This document shows, piece by piece, positions 53,996 through 62,399 of a stretch of 64,000 nt of DNA (positions are counted from its first letter, which is position 1; each line of letters starts with the position of its first letter). Both the position numbers and the translations under genes were made by a program. Under the pieces are notes generated by a model. It was not told the origin of the DNA, searched no databases, and was given only the letters and a program-made list of their open reading frames with translations. The stretch comes from Pseudomonadota bacterium (lineage in GTDB: Bacteria > Pseudomonadota > Gammaproteobacteria > Pseudomonadales > Pseudohongiellaceae). The stretch is from the NCBI GenBank assembly GCA_027621405.1, contig JAQCBT010000009.1:62001-126000 (forward strand). The letters are read 5' to 3'.

Positions 53996-54838
53996 ATGAG
54001 TGTTATTAACACTAATATTAGCGCCACGCTGGCGTCTAACGCGCTCGCTAGAAATGAACGCGTAATGGCAACAGCCATGGAGCGACTTTCAACCGGCCAG
54101 AGAATAAACTCGGCCAAGGACGATGCCGCCGGCATGGCGATTGCTGCCCGTATGACCGGCCAAGTCCGCGGATTGGAACAAGCGGCACGCAATGCCAACG
54201 ACGGTATCTCAATGGTCCAGACCGTGGAAGGCGCGTCCAAAGAAATCATGAATATGTTGGTGCGTATGCGTGAACTCGCAGTACAAGCCGCATCTGAAAC
54301 CTACAGCGACACTGACCGTGATGCTTTGGATTTGGAGTACCAGGCATTGGAAGCTGAGATCACTCGTGTTGCGACTGCTACGCAGTGGAATGGCTCTAAC
54401 CGCATGGATCTGGCAGCCGCTTCGGACGACTTCGACGTACAGATAGGTGCCAATGCTTCTCAGAATATGAATGTTGTTTTTCTTAGCTGGGATATAGCAG
54501 ATGCAGCAGCCACCGCTTATGGGGTTGACCTGAGTGGTGACGACCTGCAATCTGTGGCTAACGCTACCACTGCGATCACGAATTTAGATACGGCCATAAA
54601 CGGCGCGGCTGCCGAACAGGCGAAATATGGTTCCTATATTTCACGCCTGCAGCATGCCAGCGACAATCTGATGAACGTAGCCCAGAACACCGATGCTTCC
54701 CGCAGCCGTATCGCCGACGCCGATTACGCCAAGGAAACCACGGAACTGGCGCGTACCCAGATCATCGCGCAGGCCGGTACCGCCATGTTGGCTCAGGCGA
54801 ATCAGGTGAAGCAGACCGTATTGGCGCTGCTGCAGTAA
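53996..54838 (+). CDS. Flagellin 3
   Basis: The 280-residue protein is the smallest of the three. The conserved ends match flagellin 2 (MSVINTNISATLASNALARNERVMATAMERLSTGQRINSAKDDAAGMAI and RSRIADADYAKETTELARTQ). The middle (SDDFDVQIGANASQNMNVVFLSWDIADAAATAYG) is distinct. AGGAGACTAAGCA ribosome site. Multiple flagellins in a row, as in Vibrio, suggest a mixed filament. Confidence 0.97.
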   Translation: MSVINTNISATLASNALARNERVMATAMERLSTGQRINSAKDDAAGMAIAARMTGQVRGLEQAARNANDGISMVQTVEGASKEIMNMLVRMRELAVQAASETYSDTDRDALDLEYQALEAEITRVATATQWNGSNRMDLAAASDDFDVQIGANASQNMNVVFLSWDIADAAATAYGVDLSGDDLQSVANATTAITNLDTAINGAAAEQAKYGSYISRLQHASDNLMNVAQNTDASRSRIADADYAKETTELARTQIIAQAGTAMLAQANQVKQTVLALLQ

Positions 54839-54948
54839 AAGTCTGGTAGTTTCAGGCATCAGACTCGGTGGGTCAGTGACACTGGCCACTGAGCCTGGGC
54901 CTGAGTGATACATTAATCTGCTACTTCTGAGTTTCACAAGGAGGCACA

Positions 54949-55359
54949 ATGAGTACCATCAATGTGAATACTCTACCGACAGCCCGGCCTGTATCGACAG
55001 GCGCCGGCTCTGAGGAAAGCCCGGTCACACCGGACAGAGTCCGCGCCGAGATCGACAAGACCGTGCAGTCGGTTGAGCAGGTGAACTCACGCATACTGGA
55101 TCAGCGATCCCGTTCTGCGGAAAAGATGCAGAGCTTGCAGGAGAGTCTCGACGAGGCGATTCGCACGCTCAATGACAAGATGGCTATTAGCCCGAAAAAT
55201 CTGCGCTTTTCCGTCGATGAAGTATCCAATCGCTACCTGGTGGTCGTCACCGACGAGAGCAATGGCGATGTGATACGTCAGGTGCCCGCCGAAGCAGTGT
55301 TGCGTGTCGCTCACAACATTGAAGCACTGAAGGGTGTATTGTTCGACAAGGTTCTCTAG
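54949..55359 (+). CDS. flaG: FlaG family protein
   Basis: The 136-residue protein has a variable N-terminal half and the FlaG domain: LNDKMAISPKNLRFSVDEVSNRYLVVVTDESNGDVIRQVPAEAVLRVAHNIEALKGVLFDKVL. FlaG affects filament length in polar flagella and normally lies between flagellin and fliD. Here fliD is about 7 kb away on the other strand. CAAGGAGGCACA precedes the ATG. Confidence 0.94.
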   Translation: MSTINVNTLPTARPVSTGAGSEESPVTPDRVRAEIDKTVQSVEQVNSRILDQRSRSAEKMQSLQESLDEAIRTLNDKMAISPKNLRFSVDEVSNRYLVVVTDESNGDVIRQVPAEAVLRVAHNIEALKGVLFDKVL

Positions 55360-55378
55360 CCCCGCTAGAGAACCTTGT
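55346..55378 (+). terminator. 14-bp perfect hairpin overlapping the flaG stop
   Basis: ACAAGGTTCTCTAG (55346-55359) pairs perfectly with CTAGAGAACCTTGT (55365-55378) around a CCCCG loop. The flaG TAG is the last three bases of the left arm. The T tract after it is weak (GTTCTCCCTTCC), so it is either a terminator or an RNA-stabilising 3' hairpin. Confidence 0.7.
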
Positions 55379-55433
55379 TCTCCCTTCCTCAACTGTAGAC
55401 TCACTGCGAAACAACGGGTGACCCACTAATTCA

Positions 55434-57128
55434 ATGTCCGGGCGAGTATTCAAGGAACTGCTGCTGATTCTCGTTATTGGCAGCTTCATCGGCCTGCTAA
55501 TGGCCGTGATAGCCAATCAATTTGTACTGGGTGTGCAGTTCGCGAAGGAAGTGCGTGAATCGAGCCAGTGGCTGGAGTTCAATCTGCCATGGGGTCGCTA
55601 TTCACTGGCACCGGTGGTATTCCTCACCGGCGCGGCGCTCGCCGTGGTCTGGCTGCGCAAGCTCCTGCGGCTGACCGCCTGGGCAGGCCCCGCCGACAGC
55701 ATCTATGCGGCCCACGCGCCGCACCACGAACTCAACCTCAAGCAGGGCGCAGCTTCGACGCTCGCCGCCTTTATTTCAGCCGCCGGCGGCGCCTCGGTGG
55801 GCCAGTACGGCCCCCTCGTTCATTTTGGGGCAACCGTGGGTTCAGGCTTTCGCCGGGTATTCAAAGATTTCCTGAGTCCTGACATTTTTCTCGGCTGCGG
55901 CGTGGCCGCCGCCATCGCTGCCGGATTCAACGCCCCCCTGGCCGGCGTTGTCTTCGCTCACGAGGCGGTGCTGAGACACTTCTCGCCACGCGCCATCGCG
56001 CCCATATTTATCGCATCCGTCAGCGCCAGCACCTTTGACAGCCTGTTTTTCAGTGCCACCGAAAAAACCTTCTCCCTGCAGCAGGCCGTGCCGCCTCTGG
56101 CTGAAGTCGTGCCCGTGCTGCTGCTGCTGGCACCCTTCGCATCGCTGGTGGCAATCAGCTTCATGCTGGCCCTGCGTAGCACCACGGCACTGGGTAAACG
56201 TCTGCCCATGCCTGCCACTTCACTCACCCTGCTGGCTGCCGTCATTTGCGGTTGCGTAGGCGTGTTTATGCCGCAGATTCTCGGCATCGGGGTAGACGGC
56301 ATCAATATGATGATAGCCGGCGAGGCTGATCTGTCCTTGTTGCTGGCTTTACTGCTTGGCAAGCTGACCATGACCGCTCTGTGTATTGGTTTCGGCCTGT
56401 TCGGCGGCGTGTTCTCCCCGGCCTTGTTTGTCGGGGTTGCCACCGGTGCCATCGCCGCCCAGGTGTTGGCGAGTTTCGGACTGGTCGGCATGCAGGAAGT
56501 GATCAGCGTGGCGGCCATGGCTGCCGTCAGCGCGGCAGTTATCGGCGCACCGATCACCTCTGTATTGATTGTGCTCGAGTTAACGGGATCCTATGAATTC
56601 GCCGTGGCGGCTATGATCGCGGTGATTGTCTGCACCCTGCTGACCAATCGCTTATTCGGACAATCTTTCTTCGATCGCCAGTTGCTCGACCGTGGCATAG
56701 ACCTGCGCAAGGGCCGCGAATCCCTGGCCCTGGATGGCACCCGGGTCGGAGACTACATCAGCGCCCACTTCCTGACCGCAGCGGCCAGCATGAGCGGCCA
56801 GCGCTTGATGCAAGCGATGGCCGAGGGTGGCTTTACCGAGGCCTACGTCGTCGACCCGGAAGGGCGCTTGCAGGGCAAGGTCTCTGTATTCGACTGTGCC
56901 CAGGCGACTGACAAGCCTGTATCAAGCTGTATGGATGTCAATCCTCTGCGTTTTAGCGAGACTGAATCCCTGACCAACGCCATGCACAAGGTGAGTCGCT
57001 TCGTAGGCGAGAGTATCCCCATCCTGGCAGAGGATTCCGGTCGTCTGCTGGGGGTTGTGACCGAAGGCGATCTGTTTCAGGCTGTATTGAAAGTTCAGGA
57101 CAGTGTCCGCCAACTGGAGAGGAATTAG
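55434..57128 (+). CDS. Clc-family chloride channel/transporter with C-terminal CBS domains
   Basis: The 564-residue inner-membrane protein has the Clc fold in residues 1-420 and two CBS motifs in residues 435-560. Key segments: GGASVGQYGPLVHFGATVG (residues about 119-136), GFNAPLAGVVFAHE (E177), GLFGGVFSPALFVGVATGA near 325 and GAPITSVLIVLELTGSYEFA near 370. In E. coli ClcA the first segment reads GREGP and its Glu is the gating/proton residue; here it is Tyr125. The selectivity segment GSGIP is also altered (WAGPADSIY). This argues for a channel or an unusual anion rather than 2Cl/H exchange (inference). The ribosome site is weak. The Sel1 gene starts 3 bases later. Confidence 0.92.
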   Translation: MSGRVFKELLLILVIGSFIGLLMAVIANQFVLGVQFAKEVRESSQWLEFNLPWGRYSLAPVVFLTGAALAVVWLRKLLRLTAWAGPADSIYAAHAPHHELNLKQGAASTLAAFISAAGGASVGQYGPLVHFGATVGSGFRRVFKDFLSPDIFLGCGVAAAIAAGFNAPLAGVVFAHEAVLRHFSPRAIAPIFIASVSASTFDSLFFSATEKTFSLQQAVPPLAEVVPVLLLLAPFASLVAISFMLALRSTTALGKRLPMPATSLTLLAAVICGCVGVFMPQILGIGVDGINMMIAGEADLSLLLALLLGKLTMTALCIGFGLFGGVFSPALFVGVATGAIAAQVLASFGLVGMQEVISVAAMAAVSAAVIGAPITSVLIVLELTGSYEFAVAAMIAVIVCTLLTNRLFGQSFFDRQLLDRGIDLRKGRESLALDGTRVGDYISAHFLTAAASMSGQRLMQAMAEGGFTEAYVVDPEGRLQGKVSVFDCAQATDKPVSSCMDVNPLRFSETESLTNAMHKVSRFVGESIPILAEDSGRLLGVVTEGDLFQAVLKVQDSVRQLERN

Positions 57129-57131
57129 ACC

Positions 57132-57851
57132 ATGCGCTGCAAGGCACGAAAACTGCTTCTACCTACCCTTATCGCCGTTTGCTTCTGCGGCAGCGCCCTG
57201 GGCCAGCAGGGCAGCTTCGAGGCGGGGCTTGCAGCCAAGGAGCGCGGCCATTTCGCGACGGCGATCCGCGCCTGGCGGCCACTTGCCGAGGCCGGTGTGG
57301 CCGAGGCACAAAATAATCTTGGTCACATGTACGAAGAAGGCTTGGGCGTAGCCCAGAACTATACCGAGGCCATGCGCTGGTACCGCGAAGCGGCCGATAA
57401 TGGTCTCGCCGAGGCACAGCACAATATCGGCCTGCTCTATTACAACGGCTACGGCGTCGCCGAGAACCCGCGCGAAGCGGTCCGCTGGTTTCGACAGGCG
57501 GCGCTCGAAGACATCGTCCCCGCTCAGTACATGCTGGGCCTGGCCTTTCAGCAGGGCAAGGGGGCCGATGTTGATTACAGCGAGGCCAGACGCTGGTTCC
57601 TGCAGGCGGCCCGCCTCGGATCAGTCAACGCCCAGTTCATGTATGCCTACATGCTGCAGGCGGGAGAGGGGGCCGACTCGAACCCCTTTGGCGCCTATGT
57701 CTGGGCCAGCGTAGCGGAGAGAAGCGGCTTCGGCGACGCCACGGATATTTCAGCCATCTCCATGATCCTGCTGGAAGACGATGAGCTTGCCGAAGCCGAA
57801 ACTGTGATCGCGGCCTGTCTGGGTCAGGGTCTTATAGACTGCCCCGAGTGA
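57132..57851 (+). CDS. Sel1-repeat (TPR-like) exported protein
   Basis: The 239-residue protein has a signal peptide (LPTLIAVCFCGSALGQQ) and four to five Sel1 repeats: AEAQNNLGHMYEEGLGVAQNYTEAMRWYREAADNG, AEAQHNIGLLYYNGYGVAENPREAVRWFRQAALED, PAQYMLGLAFQQGKGADVDYSEARRWFLQAARLG and NAQFMYAYMLQAGEGADSNPFGAYVWASVA. Such solenoids mediate protein contacts in the periplasm. It follows the Clc gene by 3 bases, clearly the same operon. Confidence 0.93.
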   Translation: MRCKARKLLLPTLIAVCFCGSALGQQGSFEAGLAAKERGHFATAIRAWRPLAEAGVAEAQNNLGHMYEEGLGVAQNYTEAMRWYREAADNGLAEAQHNIGLLYYNGYGVAENPREAVRWFRQAALEDIVPAQYMLGLAFQQGKGADVDYSEARRWFLQAARLGSVNAQFMYAYMLQAGEGADSNPFGAYVWASVAERSGFGDATDISAISMILLEDDELAEAETVIAACLGQGLIDCPE

Positions 57852-57887
57852 GCGCTTGCGCTGCGGTCTGCGACAGCAGGCGCGCGT

Positions 57888-59063
57888 TTAGCTGGACCCA
57901 GCACCATCGACGATGATTTCAATACGGCGGTTGTTGGCTCGTCCCAGGGCAGTGTTGTTGTCCGCCAACGGGCGTGAATCAGCAAAGCCCTTGATACTTA
58001 TCCGCCCAGCCTGCACGAAGTCACCATTGACGAGATAGTCGGCAACCGCTGCGGCGCGCGCAGCCGACAGGTCCCAGTTGGATCGATAGCGACTGCCAAA
58101 ACCGATGGGTACATTATCCGTGTGACCCTCAATACTGACTCGACCTGGCGCCCCGGCAATCGACGCACCGACCGAATCGATGAGGGAAAAGAAATCGGGC
58201 TTCAGTTCGGCCTGTCCACTGTCAAAGGTGCCCTGCTCGGCGAGGCGAATGATGATCAGGTCACCGTCGCGCTCCACCTCTGCCAGACCGTCGCGTATCT
58301 CCTGCGAGAGATTGGCGCGGATCTGTTGGTACTGGTCTTCCAGTGGGGAACTGCCACCACCCGCCGTCTGACCTGTACCGGCAGCCGATTCCTGTTGATT
58401 GAGAATTGTACTGATGCGCGGGTCGACAACCTCGATGAGCGTGTCAGTCTCGATTTGCGCGGCCGCCACCATGGCGTAGATCTCCAGGGTATCCTGATCC
58501 ACCTGACCACGCGGGTTGCCAGCATCCAGCCCTCTCTGTGACCCTTCCTCGGTTTGCTCCAGCACTTCCACGCGGACGCTATTGTCCTCGGCCACCACCC
58601 GCACCCGCCCCCGGGCGAGTTGTTCAGCGAGTGCCTGCTGCAAGGCCTGTTCTGCCGCATTGGTGTCTGATTCACCTGGCGCGGTGTCGCTCCTGAGCTC
58701 GACGTTATCGGGCTGCGGCTCGTCGGTCTTCTGCTCTTCAACAGTCTGCACCGGCGTCGGATCGACCCTTGCTGTTCGGTACTGCTGCGCGATGATGTTG
58801 TCCGCTGTGGGTGGCTCTATCACCGGGATTTGCGTCTGCACGCCAAACGCACTACGCATCGACCCGCTCACCTGCTTGTACTTGGGCACATTGACGTGAG
58901 CGAAGGACAGGATCAGCACAAAAAACGCCATGAGCAAGGTGGCCATGTCGGCGAATGTTGCCATCCATGCTGGCGCACCCGCTTTGCAAGGCGGACAGTC
59001 CTCGGCGGGGGCCTCCGGTGGGGCCGCCGCTTCTTCCAATTCCAGTTCGTCTTCGTCAGCCAC
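57888..59063 (-). CDS. MotB/PomB-like stator protein, second paralogue
   Basis: The 391-residue protein starts at the GTG at 59063, 7 bases after the stop of the first motB-like gene, with AGGTG upstream. It has a short acidic N-terminus, CPPCKAGAPAWMATFADMATLLMAFFVLILSF with the ion-carrying Asp39, and a roughly 200-residue periplasmic linker rich in Glu/Gln. The OmpA-like peptidoglycan-binding domain follows (VSIEGHTDNVPIGF, NWDLSAARAAAVADYL, GRANNRRIEIIVDG). The membrane segment is almost identical to its neighbour, but linker and N-terminus differ. Part of a motA-motB-motB operon. Confidence 0.92.
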   Translation of the reverse strand: MADEDELELEEAAAPPEAPAEDCPPCKAGAPAWMATFADMATLLMAFFVLILSFAHVNVPKYKQVSGSMRSAFGVQTQIPVIEPPTADNIIAQQYRTARVDPTPVQTVEEQKTDEPQPDNVELRSDTAPGESDTNAAEQALQQALAEQLARGRVRVVAEDNSVRVEVLEQTEEGSQRGLDAGNPRGQVDQDTLEIYAMVAAAQIETDTLIEVVDPRISTILNQQESAAGTGQTAGGGSSPLEDQYQQIRANLSQEIRDGLAEVERDGDLIIIRLAEQGTFDSGQAELKPDFFSLIDSVGASIAGAPGRVSIEGHTDNVPIGFGSRYRSNWDLSAARAAAVADYLVNGDFVQAGRISIKGFADSRPLADNNTALGRANNRRIEIIVDGAGSS

Positions 59064-59070
59064 AGTGCAC

Positions 59071-60345
59071 CTAGTTATCCACGATGATTTCAATACGCCG
59101 GTTTCGCGACCGACCCTCGGCACTGGCATTCGACTCCAGCGGCCTGGTATCAGCAAAACCCAGCACCTGCAAGCGATCCTGGCTTATATTGAGCCGGCTA
59201 TTGAAGTAGTCGGCAACCGAGGCTGCGCGGGCAGCAGACAGGTCCCAATTGGAATCGAACTGCTCACTGAAGGCGATGGGAATATTATCGGTGTGGCCTT
59301 CGACGTTGATACGACCCGCTCCGACGGCAACACTCTCACCCACCCTCGCCAACAGAGGTAAAAATTGATCTTGCAGATCGGCACTGCCGGAGACAAAGGT
59401 TCCCTGGCTGGCCAGCCTCACCACAACGGCATCACCCTGTCGCTCAACTTCGACGCGCCCCTGTTCTATATCGGTATTCAAGGCAGCCGTGATGCGCTGG
59501 TAGCGTTCGATCGCGCTGCTCTCTCCTGTGCTTCGGCTGGCTTGCCCCGATTGCCCAAGCGCATCGGCCTCGGCATCGCCAGCACCCGGCGCGGAGACGA
59601 AGAGTTGAATCTCGGCGCTGACCTGGGACTGCACGGCGACCACCTGTGCGGCCACGTCGAGCAGGCGCTGCTCCACGCTACCCGCCTCATTAAGCTGACG
59701 GCCGGCTTCCCCTGTGCCTCCGGCACTGCGTGCCGAGTTCATTTCCACAACAAGCTTTTCATCCGCTATACGCAGACTGACTTCGCCACTTTCAATGGCC
59801 TCGGCCAGTGCGTTCTCCACGACACGGTACTGCTCCTCGATCGGGAAATCCTCCGAGAAGTCCTCTGTCTTCTTCTGGACGAAGGGGTCAGTGGGATTCT
59901 CGGCCCGCTGCTCGGGGTTATCGATGACCGTCGCTTCGGCCAGCGCGGGCGTGAAGTCTTCGACGATGATGCTGCGCGCCATGGGGAGTGTAATGGTCGG
60001 GATTATCTTCTTGATCCCAAAGGCGGCCTGGATTGAGCCGTTTATTTGCTCGAATTTTGGCAACTCGGTATCAGAAAAAGACAATATAAGTACGAAGAAC
60101 GCCATTAAGAGCGTTGCCATATCGGCGAATGTGGCCATCCAGCCCGGCGCGCCCCCCTTGCAGGGCGGACACTCCTCTACCGGTTCCTCGGCCGCCATAC
60201 CGCCACCGGCAGGTGCCGCCGCTTCTGCTTCAGCCTCCGACTCAGGTGCAACCGCCTCATCGACAGGAGCCTGCTCCTGTTCTGTAACCACCTCGGGCGC
60301 CAGCTCGGATTCAGATTGTTCCAGTTCGTCGCTGCTGTTAGCCAT
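59071..60345 (-). CDS. MotB/PomB-like stator protein, first paralogue
   Basis: The 424-residue protein has an acidic, Ala/Glu-rich cytosolic N-terminus (about 58 residues). ECPPCKGGAPGWMATFADMATLLMAFFVLILSF follows, with the channel Asp at residue 75. A long periplasmic linker contains a Gly/Ala-rich tract, and the OmpA-like domain shows INVEGHTDNIPIAF, NWDLSAARAASVADYF and EGRSRNRRIEIIVDN. Longer than PomB (about 315) owing to the linker. It starts 25 bases after the motA/pomA-like gene. Confidence 0.93.
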   Translation of the reverse strand: MANSSDELEQSESELAPEVVTEQEQAPVDEAVAPESEAEAEAAAPAGGGMAAEEPVEECPPCKGGAPGWMATFADMATLLMAFFVLILSFSDTELPKFEQINGSIQAAFGIKKIIPTITLPMARSIIVEDFTPALAEATVIDNPEQRAENPTDPFVQKKTEDFSEDFPIEEQYRVVENALAEAIESGEVSLRIADEKLVVEMNSARSAGGTGEAGRQLNEAGSVEQRLLDVAAQVVAVQSQVSAEIQLFVSAPGAGDAEADALGQSGQASRSTGESSAIERYQRITAALNTDIEQGRVEVERQGDAVVVRLASQGTFVSGSADLQDQFLPLLARVGESVAVGAGRINVEGHTDNIPIAFSEQFDSNWDLSAARAASVADYFNSRLNISQDRLQVLGFADTRPLESNASAEGRSRNRRIEIIVDN

Positions 60346-60369
60346 GGCTCAGAGTACTGCTCCGCAAAA

Positions 60370-61125
60370 TCAGGCCGCGGCTTCCAGCTTGGCGCGAACC
60401 TTGGGTGCAACGAATGAGGCCAGATAGTCGGTCAGTACCCGGGGGTTACCACCGCTCTGTATGAATAGAACGCCTTCAATGATCAACTCACAATTCGAGG
60501 CTTCCAGGTCTGATTGATTGCGCAACTTCATCGAAATGGGCAGACAGATTACGTTCGCGAGAATAGCGCCATACATCGTCGTCAACAGTGCCACCGCCAT
60601 GGCTGGTCCGATAGCTTTGGGATCAGACATATTACCGAGCATCTGAACCAGTCCGATCAAGGTACCGATCATGCCCATGGCAGGCGCAATCTCACCCCAG
60701 GCCGAGAAAATGTCTGCGCCCATTCTGTGCCGTAACTTCATCGAAGCGATGTCTTTATCCAGCGATTTCTTGATCATGTCGGGGTCGGAGCCATCCACCA
60801 GCATACTAATGCCTTTCGCCATGAAGGGATTGGATATGTCCTGTCCTTCCAGGGCGATCATGCCGTCTTTACGCGCGATGGTTGCCAGCTCCACGAGCTT
60901 GTGCACGAGCTCCTCAGGCTTGTCCAGCTTATTCTTGAAAGTCTTGCCCATGACACTGATGGCGCTGAGGAACTCGGCAAGAGATGAGCGGAACAGTACC
61001 ACCATTATTGAACCGGCAACGACGATCAGCATCGAGGGCGTATCGATAAACGCCGATGGCTGACTGATTGACATCGCAATCATGCCGAAAGCGCCCAATA
61101 TGCCAATGATCGTTGCGATATCCAT
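60370..61125 (-). CDS. MotA/PomA-like flagellar stator protein
   Basis: The 251-residue protein has four membrane helices. FSAWGEIAPAMGMIGTLIGLVQMLGNM and GPAMAVALLTTMYGAILANVICLPISMKL are the pore-forming helices 3 and 4. The cytosolic loop carries KLRHRMGADIFSAWGEIAP with the charged residues that meet FliG. Length and sequence are closer to PomA of polar sodium-driven motors (about 253) than to E. coli MotA (295). The ion itself cannot be proven from sequence. Confidence 0.94.
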   Translation of the reverse strand: MDIATIIGILGAFGMIAMSISQPSAFIDTPSMLIVVAGSIMVVLFRSSLAEFLSAISVMGKTFKNKLDKPEELVHKLVELATIARKDGMIALEGQDISNPFMAKGISMLVDGSDPDMIKKSLDKDIASMKLRHRMGADIFSAWGEIAPAMGMIGTLIGLVQMLGNMSDPKAIGPAMAVALLTTMYGAILANVICLPISMKLRNQSDLEASNCELIIEGVLFIQSGGNPRVLTDYLASFVAPKVRAKLEAAA

Positions 61126-61347
61126 TACTTGCTTACTCCCGAATTTCTGGTGTCAGGTTACAGTGATGGCGCGTGTTTAAGGGCGCCATGGTTACAATTC
61201 TTGCATCGGCCGTGTTGCCTTCGCCTAGCAACACACTGCATCAATTGGTATCAATGCCTAATGCAGGCTTGCTTTGACAGAACAATCACGTAGTTTGAGT
61301 CCCACTATCTCGATCCTGTGGAATCTCTCCATTTGCTGCGCTTTATC

Positions 61348-61884
61348 ATGGCCAATCGACACAAGCTTTTGAAAACTGTAGTGCTACTAGGCCTTGGCTC
61401 CGCGCTTTCGACTTGCGACTTCGTTGCGGAACCCCCGCTCTGTGGCGATTACTTCGGTGGCGGAGAAACACCGGGCTTCAGCATCAACGCCAATGGCCTT
61501 GCCCAGCACCTGGATACTGGCACCAGCTGGTATCGATGCCCGGCAGGCATGACCTTTGCGGCAAGCCGGTGTCGCGGCGAGATGCTGCTCGCCACCTGGG
61601 ATGAAGCGATGGCCTATGCCCTTGAATTCTCAGAATCCAGTGGTCGCAACTGGCGCCTGCCGGAAAATGACGAATTACTCGCTATTCAGGAAAGCAGCTG
61701 CCGTAATCCCGCAATCAATCATTTCGTGTTTCCGGGCATTGATGTTGCCAATCACTGGACATCCAGCGAGACCTGGCACAACGAGGCCTTTCGCTGCGCC
61801 GTCTATACCTACCAGGGAGATCTCTCCTGCCGGGAATTCCGCAATAATGCCTATCCCTTCTTGTTGGTACTGGACAACAATTAG
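61348..61884 (+). CDS. DUF1566-like (Lcl C-terminal domain) exported protein
   Basis: The 178-residue protein starts at the ATG at 61348; a GTG at 61318 would add ten residues. A hydrophobic leader ends LGSALSTCDF, a possible but imperfect lipobox. The mature part has WRLPENDELLAIQES and NHWTSSETW, the DUF1566 motifs (WRLPxxxEL...YWTSS), plus several Cys pairs. Such domains are found in surface and secreted proteins with no known activity. It stands between motA and fliD on the opposite strand. Confidence 0.8.
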   Translation: MANRHKLLKTVVLLGLGSALSTCDFVAEPPLCGDYFGGGETPGFSINANGLAQHLDTGTSWYRCPAGMTFAASRCRGEMLLATWDEAMAYALEFSESSGRNWRLPENDELLAIQESSCRNPAINHFVFPGIDVANHWTSSETWHNEAFRCAVYTYQGDLSCREFRNNAYPFLLVLDNN

Positions 61885-61892
61885 GCCTTGAA

Positions 61893-62168
61893 TTACACCT
61901 TGAGGTTGATGCGATTGGATTTCCTGCCTCTCGATGACTTGCCGGCGTCTTCACCCTGCTCATCAGATCGTGGACTCTGAAAACTATTGCAGTGTCGCCC
62001 ATCTACACTGAATACCACCTGACTAGGCAATTGCTGACTCTTGAAATTGAAAGCGCGACAACCATAGCGCTGGCTCAAATCCCAGGTCATATAGAAATAC
62101 TTGCACTCTGCGCACTGGGGTTCTCTGCCGACACCCTGCCCAAAGTCATCATCGTCGCCAGAATTCAT
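61893..62168 (-). CDS. Small Cys-rich protein of unknown function
   Basis: The 91-residue protein has a conserved-looking core CAECKYFYMTWDLSQRYGCRAFNFKSQQLPSQVVFSVDGRHCNSF. Four Cys could bind a metal, and the CxxCxxFYxTWD...YGCRAFxFKS pattern recurs in uncharacterised small bacterial proteins as far as I recall. The C-terminal tail is basic and hydrophilic. It overlaps the next gene upstream by 20 bases. Confidence 0.75.
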   Translation of the reverse strand: MNSGDDDDFGQGVGREPQCAECKYFYMTWDLSQRYGCRAFNFKSQQLPSQVVFSVDGRHCNSFQSPRSDEQGEDAGKSSRGRKSNRINLKV

Positions 62169-62361
62169 CGTAGGCTTTCCAGGCTACCAAAGCGACAAAG
62201 GCAACACCGATGATGACTGCAAAAATATTGGTGAGCAGTACTCCCTGCAAGGCCTCTGCCTCCTGGCCGAGCATCATCAGTATGACGATCGGCACACCAA
62301 TCATCAGATAGATCCGGATGATACGGCACATCGCACAATCACTCTTGTTGCCTTTTTCCAT
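62149..62361 (-). CDS. Small two-helix membrane protein
   Basis: The 70-residue protein has two hydrophobic helices (IRIYLMIGVPIVILMMLG and LLTNIFAVIIGVAFVALVAW) and a CAMC near the N-terminus. No family recognised. It lies 38 bases downstream of fliD on the same strand and overlaps the Cys-rich gene, so the three are probably one transcript. Confidence 0.65.
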   Translation of the reverse strand: MEKGNKSDCAMCRIIRIYLMIGVPIVILMMLGQEAEALQGVLLTNIFAVIIGVAFVALVAWKAYDEFWRR

Positions 62362-62399
62362 AGCTACCCTGTGTTTCTTAAGCTGTCCTGCGGCATGTC

